Assembly: GCA_002448235.1 (NCBI GenBank)
Contig: DIXF01000003.1
Span: 62,001 to 126,000 of the forward strand
Source: Syntrophaceae bacterium UBA6087
Lineage (GTDB): Bacteria > Desulfobacterota > Desulfomonilia > UBA1062
DNA: 64,000 nucleotides
Direction: 5' to 3'
The notes under the pieces are model-generated. The model searched no databases, was not told the DNA's origin, and saw nothing but the letters and a program-made list of their open reading frames with translations. This document shows positions 55,401 to 62,764 of this stretch, piece after piece. The position numbers and the translations under genes are program-made. How positions within the stretch are numbered: the stretch's first letter is position 1; each line of letters opens with the position of its first letter.

Positions 55401-55707
55401 GGCCGGGGAGAAGGCGCATGATTCTCCAGGACAGGGTGTTCCTGTCGAAGAGGGTTTCCTCGGGCACATCGGGAAGAACCAGGCCGAAGAGATAGTCCAT
55501 TACGGCGCTGGGGAAAGGGAAATAACAGTTGGAGCAGATACCGTGCCGCTCTGCAAGCTGCATGGACAGCCAGTGCTCCATGCCCTTGCTCTGTACCGTG
55601 ATGATTTCCTTTTCAAACGGAGAAGAAAGGGGCTCATGCAGGTTTTCAGCAAGTTTTTTTGCCAGGTCTTCCAGTAGATTTCCGGCGAAGAGTCTTAAGC
55701 CCTGCAT
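52456..55707 (-). CDS. recC: RecC, gamma subunit of exodeoxyribonuclease V
   Basis: A 1083-residue protein. The start GLRLFAGNLLEDLAKKLAEN, then EIITVQSKGMEHWLSMQLAE and FPFPSAVMDYLFGLVLP, is typical of RecC, as is the middle LLALFDEDPGLKPEDIVVMS and the segment VVCILGMNHNDFPRQ. RecC lacks ATPase motifs; it splits the strands and scans for Chi in known systems. The Chi sequence of this organism is unknown. It is the first gene of recC-recB-recD. The ribosome site AGAGGAG is about 12 bases upstream, and a terminator-like hairpin stands before it. Confidence 0.95.
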   Translation of the reverse strand: MQGLRLFAGNLLEDLAKKLAENLHEPLSSPFEKEIITVQSKGMEHWLSMQLAERHGICSNCYFPFPSAVMDYLFGLVLPDVPEETLFDRNTLSWRIMRLLPGLVEDPGFESIRSYLRDDPKGMKLYQLSDCLADIYDGYVIFRPEMVMGWQEGRRTMPDSAGRLEDWQSRLWKALSQDHAHEHMAALRERFVSALNPSIIHRLPERISLFGISYLPPFYLEVFYALSSLIPVDFYLLNPCRQYWGDIRSRSEIARMTILYREAAQELYLEEGNSLLAAFGAVGRDLFDILQDYEPLECDTFRDVPPETLLGRVQGDILDLVNPKPDDADPVAASDNSIQIHSCHSPMREVEALKDNLLALFDEDPGLKPEDIVVMSSAIERYMPFIQSVFDVPKSSRAYIPFSIVDRSLRTSSLLADVILAILDLSLSRFEASKVLSLLESEPLRKRFGFREADLEVIQRWVWESGIRWGLDAGWKRGCGLPDFHENTWDFGLDRLLLGYAMTSAGRLGFGSILPYDDIEGDSSQVLGSFLTFLTTLFTRIREMQKPHSPGRWSEILTSLLEELFAVDESVVPQARAIRSVFARLSQVRVRAGFDGEVSLEVIRMHLRQVFGAIEEGKRFLSGGITFCAMLPMRSVPFKVVCILGMNHNDFPRQQRAKGFDLVAHIPRKGDCHLRNKDLYLFLEAMLSARKVFYVSYVGQNMQDNSPIPPCVPVSTLLDYLDSGYRTEDGRPLGEAVTRRHCLQAFNPRYFTGSDGLLSYSAENARAALELVSPEKQGRIFISGRLAEPEDEWKTIDIGLLCEFFRNPSRFLLKRRLAMGLPGSVSSPDDLEPVDLTDLDLYQLRREHITHMLEGIDCDSSYELIRMGGHLPHGIPGDILFSRIRQESDSFVRTVRNCISNADPVTRLIDLKLPPFTITGSLRTYGRDKLVLCRPASVKPAFLFTVWIHHLVLCALSQQSECSSYYISRDETVRFAHVRNSGEILATILSRYWEGMAHPLPFFPEASWKYAVVSSGKTGSLPKEERLQKARLVWEGSQYSRNESEDFSYRICFQGRDPLDTDFEQVSLSLFGPLIEHRRSVET

Positions 55708-55758
55708 AACACCATGCCACTCCTCTTAGCAGGTGCCTATACCATGAAACAATGCATG

Positions 55759-55793
55759 AAAAAAGCATCATCGAGAAAAAACCTTGAAGATGC
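55759..55793 (-). terminator. Terminator-like hairpin in the recC leader
   Basis: Read leftward, GCATCTTC at 55793-55786 pairs with GATGATGC at 55772-55765 (one mismatch), and six T residues (55764-55759) follow. It lies 52 bases upstream of the recC start on the same strand. No leftward gene ends there, so it may act as a leader attenuator rather than a plain terminator. Confidence 0.45.
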
Positions 55794-55855
55794 TCGTATG
55801 TCACGTTATTTTGTTATCATATAGCAGTGAGATAAAATGGATCAGAGGGGGTTAT

Positions 55856-56017
55856 GTGGTAAAGATTCTCGTCCTGTATCATTCCAAAAGCGGAAACACC
55901 GGAAAGCTCGCCGAGGCCTGTACCGGGATGCCGGATGCTTCCATAAAATCCAATGCAGCCAAGCTGGGCAAACGGGTAGCAACCCCTAGCCCGGAAACTT
56001 TGCGAGTAAGGGGGTAG
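55856..56017 (+). pseudogene. Shrunken flavodoxin-like gene
   Basis: From a GTG behind AGAGGGGG the frame reads VKILVLYHSKSGNTGKLAEA, a flavodoxin first strand with the FMN-phosphate loop. It then goes directly into SIKSNAAKLGKRVA, which looks like a flavodoxin C-terminal helix. The total is 53 residues against about 140-190 in the family, so the middle (with the aromatic flavin-stacking loops) is gone. It is either an in-frame internal deletion or a chance fusion. It ends 6 bases before the desulfurase-like gene. Confidence 0.55.
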
Positions 56018-56023
56018 GAGCGT

Positions 56024-57496
56024 ATGTCCCGTTCAAAAGAGCTGTTTCTCGACCATGCCGCCACGAGCCCGCTCCACCCCGATGCACTCGGCGTCATGCT
56101 CCCCTATTTCGGATACCACTATGGCCTGCCCGACTCTTTTTCAGACCTCGGAGCAAGATCCAAGCGGGCTGTGGACGAAGCACGCTCCCGGGCAGCCGGC
56201 CTCATCAATGCACAGCCGCAGGAAATAATCTTCACCAGCGGCGGTACGGAATCCAACAATCTTGCTATCCTCGGGACCGTGTATGCCAAAGGGTCTAAGG
56301 GGAGCCACATCATTACCTCTTCCATAGAGCACTCATCGGTGCTCAACACCTGCAGACGCCTCGAGCGGGAAGGCTTTCACGTGACCTTCGTTCCTGTCGA
56401 CAGCCGGGGGAGAGTCGATCCTGCCTCTGTCCGGAAAGCCGTGCGCAGCGACACCCTGCTCATCAGCATCATGCATGCGAACCATGTGACAGGAGTAATC
56501 CAGCCCATAGAAGAAATCAGCCTCATTGCCCGCGAGAAGGGGATCGCCTTTCATGTCGATGCAGCACAGAGTGCAGGCAAGATCCCTATCGATGTTCAGG
56601 AGCTTCCCATCGACCTCCTGACTTTGTCCTCACACAAGCTCTACGGTCCGAAAGGCATGGGAGCGCTTTATATACGGAACAGCGCCGAGATCGTCCCGAT
56701 CTTTTCCGGTACGGGAGAGGAAAAAGGGCTGAGGCCGGGCACGGCGAACATCCCGGGAATCGTTGCCTTCGGCATGGCCTGCCATATGGCGCAGAGAGAT
56801 CTGAAAAGCAATCGTACCATGCTGACGTCTCTGCGGGATGCTCTCGAACAGCAGGTCACGGGCAGGATATCGGGAGCTGTAGTTCATGGAAAGGGATCGC
56901 TACGGTTACCGCATATCCTCTGTGTGTCCTTCGAGGGGGTCACGGGCGATTCGCTGGCTGCAAACCTCAACGCCATGGATATCATCGTTTCGTCGGATTC
57001 ATCGCTCAACGAACACGGCGGGAATCTCTCACACGTCCTGGAAGCCATGCATGTTGCTCCGCAGGATACCTGCGATGCCGTCCGGTTGAGCCTTGGCTGG
57101 GAGAATAAGGAGAACGATGTCAGGTATACGGTCTCCTGCATGGAGAAGGCGGTAAACCGAATCAGGGAATTCTCCCGTGTTTCCGAAGGCACAGAGCTCA
57201 ACGTCTTTACATTCCCGGATAGAAAGACCGCGCTAACGGCTATCGAGATACTCAAAGGCAATGTTTTTCCCTTTATCCCCTGCCCCAAGCCAAATGATAT
57301 CGTTTATGCCGGCCACTCTCCTCTTGCCCTGGCGTGCATGGCGGCCCACCACGATGCAATCGGAGGCATCCTTGGTGATAGTGATATTGATATCAAGGGA
57401 GTAAGTAAATTGACCCCCTGCTGCAGAACCCTGGAGAACAAGGCGCGTGTGTTCTGGAATAAGGTGGATCAGATCAATAAAGAAAAGAATTATTAG
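56024..57496 (+). CDS. Cysteine-desulfurase-like PLP protein lacking the catalytic Cys, fused to a DUF3343-like domain
   Basis: A 490-residue protein. Residues 5-375 are a class V aminotransferase fold of NifS/IscS type: FLDHAATSPLHP, TSGGTESNN, HVDAAQSAGKIP and the PLP lysine K205 in SSHKLYGPKG. In IscS the mobile loop SACTSASLE bears the catalytic Cys328; here the loop reads VSSDSSLNEHGGNL and the aligned position is Leu328. A normal persulfide mechanism is therefore unlikely. Residues about 385-465 (NVFTFPDRKTALTAIEIL, then FIPCPKPNDIVY) resemble DUF3343, a putative Se/S carrier, also without the usual Cys-Gly pair. It might be a selenocysteine lyase, a C-S lyase or a regulatory relative. 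A flavodoxin relic precedes it. Confidence 0.82.
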   Translation: MSRSKELFLDHAATSPLHPDALGVMLPYFGYHYGLPDSFSDLGARSKRAVDEARSRAAGLINAQPQEIIFTSGGTESNNLAILGTVYAKGSKGSHIITSSIEHSSVLNTCRRLEREGFHVTFVPVDSRGRVDPASVRKAVRSDTLLISIMHANHVTGVIQPIEEISLIAREKGIAFHVDAAQSAGKIPIDVQELPIDLLTLSSHKLYGPKGMGALYIRNSAEIVPIFSGTGEEKGLRPGTANIPGIVAFGMACHMAQRDLKSNRTMLTSLRDALEQQVTGRISGAVVHGKGSLRLPHILCVSFEGVTGDSLAANLNAMDIIVSSDSSLNEHGGNLSHVLEAMHVAPQDTCDAVRLSLGWENKENDVRYTVSCMEKAVNRIREFSRVSEGTELNVFTFPDRKTALTAIEILKGNVFPFIPCPKPNDIVYAGHSPLALACMAAHHDAIGGILGDSDIDIKGVSKLTPCCRTLENKARVFWNKVDQINKEKNY

Positions 57497-57601
57497 GCGC
57501 ATATAGAATAATATGTCTCATCTTGTGGAACTTATTTACCTTTTTTGCATCCTATCCGGAATCACCTCTCTCCAAGTACTTGATTAATCTATTTTATTGT
57601 T

Positions 57602-57616
57602 TGGCACTGATATTGC
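57602..57616 (+). promoter_or_regulatory. Sigma-54 (-24/-12) promoter of the PEP-CTERM gene
   Basis: TGGCAC-TGATA-TTGC matches the RpoN consensus TGGCAC-N5-TTGC exactly, 36 bases before the start codon, leaving room for a short leader. PEP-CTERM genes in other bacteria are known to depend on RpoN with the PrsK/PrsR system. No PrsR-type activator gene is in the window. Confidence 0.8.
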
Positions 57617-57652
57617 TGATTTATACTGCGATTTATAAATAAGGAGTCTACC

Positions 57653-58339
57653 ATGAGATTTTTGCGTATCTTCTGGCTTGCAGTATGCACCATGGCAATA
57701 TCACTGCCGGCGTTCTGCCTTTCAATCGCCTTTTCGGGAAGCTACACCGGGCCAAACGGATATTCCGCCCCGGTCAGCGCGCTGCTTGATTACACCGTTT
57801 CAGGCAATACCGTGGGAATCGTGCTGAATAATACATCCCCCCTGTACGACAGCCTTATGAATTCAAATTCTCCCGCAATTGTGGCGCTTGGTTTCAACGC
57901 ATCGGCAGATGTCGGTCATGACGACCTCGACGTATTCGCTTTCAGCTTTGTTCGAGGAAACGAGACCGGGACCTACACAGATATATCAGAGGAGTGGACC
58001 TTCTCGAAGAAACCTGCACTGCAGGGCACCGGCGGCGTGGAATTTGACTTTATCCCAAAAACGGAAAGCGGAGTCCAGTACGGCCTGATCAACCCTTTGG
58101 CAATGGGGTACGACGGGAGCAACCTTTTTGAGACCCCGGCGTTGCTTACGATAACCTTCACGGGCAATCCTGGGGACCTGTCCGACTGGTACATCCGGTT
58201 TCAGAATGTCGGGGCAGGCGGAGAATTCAGCACCACGGCTCCCGGCGCACCGGTCCCTGAACCGGGAACCATGCTTCTCGTCGGGACAGGCCTGATCGGC
58301 CTTGCAGGGCTCAAAAAACGATTCCAGAAGCAGGACTAA
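57653..58339 (+). CDS. PEP-CTERM anchored secreted protein
   Basis: A 228-residue exported protein. Signal peptide FWLAVCTMAISLPAFCLS. The C-terminus is a textbook PEP-CTERM signal: PVPEPGTMLLVGTGLIGLAG followed by LKKRFQKQ. The body is beta-rich (SGSYTGPNGYSAPVSALLDY; IVLNNTSPLYDSL; WYIRFQNVGAGGEF), recalling secreted PEP-CTERM beta-sandwich proteins, with no enzymatic motif. Expression is expected from the sigma-54 promoter upstream and ends at the terminator 26 bases downstream. It differs in sequence from the PEP-CTERM protein at 25919. Confidence 0.85.
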   Translation: MRFLRIFWLAVCTMAISLPAFCLSIAFSGSYTGPNGYSAPVSALLDYTVSGNTVGIVLNNTSPLYDSLMNSNSPAIVALGFNASADVGHDDLDVFAFSFVRGNETGTYTDISEEWTFSKKPALQGTGGVEFDFIPKTESGVQYGLINPLAMGYDGSNLFETPALLTITFTGNPGDLSDWYIRFQNVGAGGEFSTTAPGAPVPEPGTMLLVGTGLIGLAGLKKRFQKQD

Positions 58340-58364
58340 TCCTTTTCATCAGTGAAGCAGCCAG

Positions 58365-58394
58365 AAAGGCCGGGACTTGCCCCGGCCTTTTTTA
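58365..58394 (+). terminator. Intrinsic terminator after the PEP-CTERM gene
   Basis: AAAGGCCGGG at 58365-58374 pairs perfectly with CCCGGCCTTT at 58381-58390 across a six-base loop; TTTTT-ATT follows. It lies between convergent genes and may also serve the leftward TrhA gene weakly. Confidence 0.85.
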
Positions 58395-58431
58395 TTGCCC
58401 ATATTCCTCCGGCCGGATGCATACCGGGAGT

Positions 58432-59112
58432 TCATGCATAGGCGGTTATGTATTTATATATCAGCCAGAAGTGCGAAAGGCTGCCCAGAATGACAAAGAC
58501 ATGGAATATCTCGTGGAAACCGAACCAGCGGGGAATCGGATCCGGCCGTTTTAAGGCATATATTACTGCCCCGATGCTGTAGAGCACGCCTCCCGAGACG
58601 AGCCAGAACAGTGCCCCGGGTTCGAGAGTCCGGATGATCGGCCGGATCCCGGCAATGGCGATCCATCCCATGGAAACGTATAACAACGTGGATATGCATC
58701 GGGGGCACTGGATCCAGAAGATTTTGAGAGCGGTCCCCAGGAGCGCAACGGCCCAGACGCCGACGAACATGGTCCATCCGAACGATTCCCTGAAAGCGAT
58801 GAGACACAACGGCGTGTAGGTGGATGCAATGAGTACGAAGATCATGATGTGATCGAGCTTGCGTAACGCCGTCTTTCCTTTCTCCGCAAGGGGAAGCCAG
58901 TGGTAGAGGGTGCTGACGGAATACAGCAGGACAAGGCCGATGCCGAAGACCGCGCAGGCGGCAAGGTGATACATGTTGAAGGGATGCGTCGTCTTCCATA
59001 CGAGGAGGCCCAGGCCGATCATAGACAATAAGGCGCCGATAAAATGGGTGAGCCCGCTCACGGGATCATTGAACGACGAAAGCATAGTTTTGAGGTTTTT
59101 CTGCAGTTCCAT
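58432..59112 (-). CDS. trhA: TrhA/hemolysin III-family membrane protein
   Basis: A 226-residue protein with seven predicted helices. Family marks: NDPVSGLTHFIGALLSMIGL at the start, STLYHW, LRKLDHIMIFVLIASTYTPL and GFHEIFHVFVILGSLSHF. The invariant His and Asp residues in these motifs form the metal-like site of the PAQR/CREST superfamily. Members are linked to membrane energetics and fluidity in E. coli (TrhA) or cytolysis in Bacillus (hemolysin III). Ribosome site AAGG is 5 bases from the ATG. Confidence 0.9.
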   Translation of the reverse strand: MELQKNLKTMLSSFNDPVSGLTHFIGALLSMIGLGLLVWKTTHPFNMYHLAACAVFGIGLVLLYSVSTLYHWLPLAEKGKTALRKLDHIMIFVLIASTYTPLCLIAFRESFGWTMFVGVWAVALLGTALKIFWIQCPRCISTLLYVSMGWIAIAGIRPIIRTLEPGALFWLVSGGVLYSIGAVIYALKRPDPIPRWFGFHEIFHVFVILGSLSHFWLIYKYITAYA

Positions 59113-59325
59113 GAAGCCTTCTTATCATGAAATCAGGTATTTATCTGTCAAACATGGATCAAGAAAGTGTGAACAATATGTTAATAATCCTGCACGGTCA
59201 TATTTCAATACAGAGGATTTTCCTCAGGAGACGGGCTAAGAGCTGAAATATCCGTTGCGCAAGACCGATTTTGTATCTATCCTTACCGGACGCACAAGCA
59301 TGATCTTAGAGGGAAACTGAGACAT

Positions 59326-60003
59326 ATGAACACGAAAATATTCGTACTTGATGACGAACCGGATATCCTCCATCTGGTAACGCTCCACCTGGAGAGGGCG
59401 GGATTCAGCGTCAACGGATATGCGGAGGCGAAAGGCTTTGTCCAGTCACTCAAGCACCGCAAGCCCGATCTCATCATTCTCGATCTCATGCTCCCGGACG
59501 CCGACGGATTCGAACTCTGCAGGAGCATCAAGAATGACGCAGGGACTTCCAAAATCCCGATCATCATGCTTACGGCAAAAGGCCAGGAATCGGACAAGGT
59601 GACCGGTCTCGACCTCGGGGCCGACGATTACATCACCAAGCCCTTTGCGCCCAGGGAACTCGTAGCACGGGTCAGGGCCGTACTCAGGAGGAGCGGCCAT
59701 CAGTTTGAAGGCCCTGTCACCATCGGGGATTCCCTCATGATTGACCCCGAACGCTTCGAGGTGAAGACAAGCGCGGGCAGCATCCGTCTGACCCAGGCCG
59801 AATTCAAGATCCTCTATCTTCTTGCCTCGAACAGGGGAAGGGTATTCAGCCGGGAAAAGATCCTCGACCATCTCTGGGGAAACGAGAAGGCCGTCCTGGA
59901 CAGGACGGTGGATGTCCACATAAAAAACTTGCGCGACAAGCTCGGTGAGGCGGGAAAGCTCGTCACAAACTTCAGGGGAGTAGGCTACAAGCTCGAAGAA
60001 TGA
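59326..60003 (+). CDS. phoB: PhoB-type phosphate-regulon response regulator
   Basis: A 225-residue OmpR/PhoB regulator. The receiver domain (2-118) has the acidic pair in LDDEPDIL, phospho-acceptor Asp53 in LIILDLMLPDADG and the conserved Lys in YITKPFAPREL. The winged-helix domain (130-225) has LTQAEFKILYLLASNRGRVF and RTVDVHIKNLRDKL. It should activate phosphate-starvation genes. The stop overlaps the phoR start as ATGA, so the two are translationally coupled. The pst genes downstream confirm the role. Confidence 0.9.
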   Translation: MNTKIFVLDDEPDILHLVTLHLERAGFSVNGYAEAKGFVQSLKHRKPDLIILDLMLPDADGFELCRSIKNDAGTSKIPIIMLTAKGQESDKVTGLDLGADDYITKPFAPRELVARVRAVLRRSGHQFEGPVTIGDSLMIDPERFEVKTSAGSIRLTQAEFKILYLLASNRGRVFSREKILDHLWGNEKAVLDRTVDVHIKNLRDKLGEAGKLVTNFRGVGYKLEE

Positions 60004-61724
60004 AAAAGCCGATATTCCTGAAGCTCTACCTCTCATATCTCCTTTTGATCCTGGCGGTCACCGGCATCATCCTCGCCATTGTGTTCCGGTCCTTCGGCTC
60101 GCACGCTGTGGAAACTTCCACGGACAGCTTAAAAAAGCTCGGCATGACGCTCAAGTATATGACTGAGCCTCTCCTGCAGCAGGGGCGCATTGACGATCTC
60201 AACGCGTCCATAAGGAGAATCGACGCCGATATACTGGTGCGCATAACCATTATAGACAGCAAAGGGACCGTGATTGCAGACTCTGAGCGTACGGCGCAGT
60301 CCCTGACAAACCACGGGAGCAGGCCCGAGGTTGTGGCCGCTCTTTCCGGGAAGACGGGCAGCTCGGTCCGTTACAGCACCACGCTGAAGCACAATATGCT
60401 CTATGTGGCCGTGCCCATGACTTCCGGAGGAACACCGGAAGCCGTGATACGACTGAGTGTCCCGCTGAAGGACATAGACCCCCTCCTGGATTCGGTGAAA
60501 AAGCATACACTCGAGCTTGCGGTGAGCATAATTCTTACCACCCTGCTGGTTGCACTTGTCTTTACCCAGGTACTGTCCACTCCCTTCAGAAAGCTGAACA
60601 AGGCATCAAGGCGTCTTGCAGCGGGGGATTTCTCCACACGGGTGAGTTTGAAGAGCGGCGATGAAATCGAAGAGCTGGCCGATGGCTTCAATGAGATGGC
60701 GGAAAAGCTCGATATTTACTTCTCTGAATTGACCAACAGCAAAGAAGAGCTCCAGAGCATTATCTCCTCCATGGGAGAGGGACTGCTCGTCATCGACCCC
60801 GAGGGGAAAGTCCTGCTGACGAATCCCAGCGCCGATACCCTTATCGGTTCGGCGCGGCCGGCAGGGAGATACTACTGGGAGCTTGTCAGGTCACCCAAGC
60901 TCAACAGCCTCGTAGACGAAGCGAAACAGGGTCCTTTGACCGACAGGATCGAGATCGAAGAAAAAGTCTACCTGTGCAGCATCACGCCCATCCGTGCAGG
61001 CAGGGCCAAAATAATCCTGCTCCATGACATAAGCGGGATGATCCGGCTCGAAAAGATAAAGAAAGATCTTGTGGTCAACGTGTCCCATGAGCTGCGCACC
61101 CCCCTGACGGCAATCAAAGGGTTCACCGAGACACTGCTCGACTGCAGCTCGGGCAAGGATCTGGAGTATCTTGAGATCATCAAGCGCCATACGGACAGGC
61201 TCATCAACATCATCAACGATCTCCTGGATCTCTCCGAGCTCGAAACAAAAGAGATCGTGCTTGCAGCGGAAGAGATCAGACTCAAAACCCTTCTCGAAGA
61301 CCTGCTCACGATGTTTGACCAGCGGCTGAAATCAAAGGGGCTGACCGCCGGGATCGAAGGCCCTGCTTCGGACCTCCTCATCAAGGGAGACCCGTTCAGG
61401 CTCGAGCAACTCTTCATCAATCTCATCGATAACGCCGTGAAGTACACCGAGCGGGGAGGGATCGTCATCACACTCGCGAGGTCCGGGGACAATGCCGTGG
61501 TTCGGGTTTCCGACACCGGCATCGGTATCCCCAGGGAACACCTGAACAGGATCTTCGAGCGTTTCTACGTCGTGGACAAATCGAGATCCAGGAAACTGGG
61601 GGGAACAGGGCTCGGACTGGCCATCGTCAAGCACATCGCAACCCTCCATAAGGGAACCGTAATTGTGGAAAGCAGGCCCTGCGAGGGCACGACCTTCACC
61701 CTTACCCTCCCCCTCCCGGCCTGA
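60000..61724 (+). CDS. phoR: PhoR-type membrane sensor histidine kinase
   Basis: A 574-residue membrane kinase. The first helix (YLSYLLLILAVTGIILAIVF, about residues 10-30) and a second (about 163-183, TLELAVSIILTTLLVALVFT) flank a periplasmic sensor loop of about 130 residues; PhoR of E. coli lacks such a loop. It is followed by HAMP (about 184-235), PAS (245-345), HisKA with His363 in VNVSHELRTPLTA and HATPase (ending GGTGLGLAIV). It should phosphorylate PhoB when phosphate is low, in contact with the Pst transporter via PhoU. phoU, if present, lies outside this window. Confidence 0.9.
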   Translation: MKKPIFLKLYLSYLLLILAVTGIILAIVFRSFGSHAVETSTDSLKKLGMTLKYMTEPLLQQGRIDDLNASIRRIDADILVRITIIDSKGTVIADSERTAQSLTNHGSRPEVVAALSGKTGSSVRYSTTLKHNMLYVAVPMTSGGTPEAVIRLSVPLKDIDPLLDSVKKHTLELAVSIILTTLLVALVFTQVLSTPFRKLNKASRRLAAGDFSTRVSLKSGDEIEELADGFNEMAEKLDIYFSELTNSKEELQSIISSMGEGLLVIDPEGKVLLTNPSADTLIGSARPAGRYYWELVRSPKLNSLVDEAKQGPLTDRIEIEEKVYLCSITPIRAGRAKIILLHDISGMIRLEKIKKDLVVNVSHELRTPLTAIKGFTETLLDCSSGKDLEYLEIIKRHTDRLINIINDLLDLSELETKEIVLAAEEIRLKTLLEDLLTMFDQRLKSKGLTAGIEGPASDLLIKGDPFRLEQLFINLIDNAVKYTERGGIVITLARSGDNAVVRVSDTGIGIPREHLNRIFERFYVVDKSRSRKLGGTGLGLAIVKHIATLHKGTVIVESRPCEGTTFTLTLPLPA

Positions 61725-61846
61725 ACGGCTGATATACTTTATCGGGGGCGAATCTTCAAAGGAATCCCGGCTGAAGCACGTTTCTTCATGATAAATTCAC
61801 CCTATCTTAATTGAAAATTAACATAAAACCTTTAGTGAATCTCTTT

Positions 61847-62764
61847 ATGGAAGTCTTTTGGAATCAATCGGGCTTTAGATTGCGCACTATCAGGGAAACC
61901 GTTTACCGGTGGATATTAACCATCCTGGCTTTTGCCTCCCTGGTGTTTCTCATCGGGATCATCCTGACCCTGTTCAGGGAATCCCTGCCCATGTTTACGC
62001 AATACAATATTCTTGATCTGATATTCGGAACTTCATGGTACCCGACGTACGATCCTCCCGACTTCGGCATACTCACCCTGATCGTCGCCTCGTTCCTGGT
62101 GACGTTAGGCGCGCTGGTGGTCTGCGTACCCATAGGGATCGGGACCGCCCTGTTTCTCCACGAACTGGCGACCGAATCGCAGCGTGCGGTGCTCAAGCCC
62201 GTGATCGAGATCCTTGCCGGAATACCCTCCATCATCTATGGGTTCTTCGGTATGGTGATCGTGGCGCCTTTTCTCCAGGATGCGCTCGGGATACCCACCG
62301 GTCTCAACGCCTTCACCGCTTCCCTTGTGCTCGGCATCATGGCCACGCCGACCGTGGCCAGCCTTGCGGAGGACGCGCTCGGGTTCGTACCGCGAAGCTT
62401 TCGCGAGGCGTCACTGGCGCTGGGAGCAAACCGCTGGCAGACGCTGACCCGCGTGATCGTTCCTGCTGCGGGGTCCGGCATATCGACCGCTATCATCCTG
62501 GGGATGAGCAGGGCTGTGGGAGAGACCATGACCGTTCTCATGGTCGCCGGCGGTGCGGCCGTGATACCCAAATCGATATTCGACCCGGTACGGCCGATGA
62601 CATCGACCATTGCGGCCGAAATGGGTGAGGCCGTCATGGGAAGCCCCCATTTTCACGCCCTGTTCGCCATAGGGCTCATCCTCTTTCTTATTACGCTCAT
62701 GATCAATATCATTGCCGAGGTCATCAGCAGAAGGTACCGGTTAAAGCTGGGGCTGGGAAGGTAA
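61847..62764 (+). CDS. pstC: Phosphate ABC transporter permease PstC
   Basis: About 305 residues with six helices of the PstSCAB inner-membrane permease. Family marks: the LPMFTQYNILDLIFGTSWYP loop, LAGIPSIIYGFFGMVIVAPF, and the ABC-contact loop REASLALGANRWQTLTRVIV. The start is unclear: TTG 61811, GTG 61835 and ATG 61847 are in frame and none has a good ribosome site; ATG is chosen. No pstS gene lies between phoR and pstC, which is unusual; the binding protein must be elsewhere. Its stop overlaps the pstA ATG by one base. Confidence 0.9.
   Translation: MEVFWNQSGFRLRTIRETVYRWILTILAFASLVFLIGIILTLFRESLPMFTQYNILDLIFGTSWYPTYDPPDFGILTLIVASFLVTLGALVVCVPIGIGTALFLHELATESQRAVLKPVIEILAGIPSIIYGFFGMVIVAPFLQDALGIPTGLNAFTASLVLGIMATPTVASLAEDALGFVPRSFREASLALGANRWQTLTRVIVPAAGSGISTAIILGMSRAVGETMTVLMVAGGAAVIPKSIFDPVRPMTSTIAAEMGEAVMGSPHFHALFAIGLILFLITLMINIIAEVISRRYRLKLGLGR

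Noticed and set aside
61806..61839. Pho-box-like direct repeats (TTAATTGAAAA and TTAACATAAAA) upstream of pstC
   Set aside because: They would place the transcription start at or inside the chosen start codon of pstC, and the third repeat is poor. The AT-rich stretch may simply resemble the motif.
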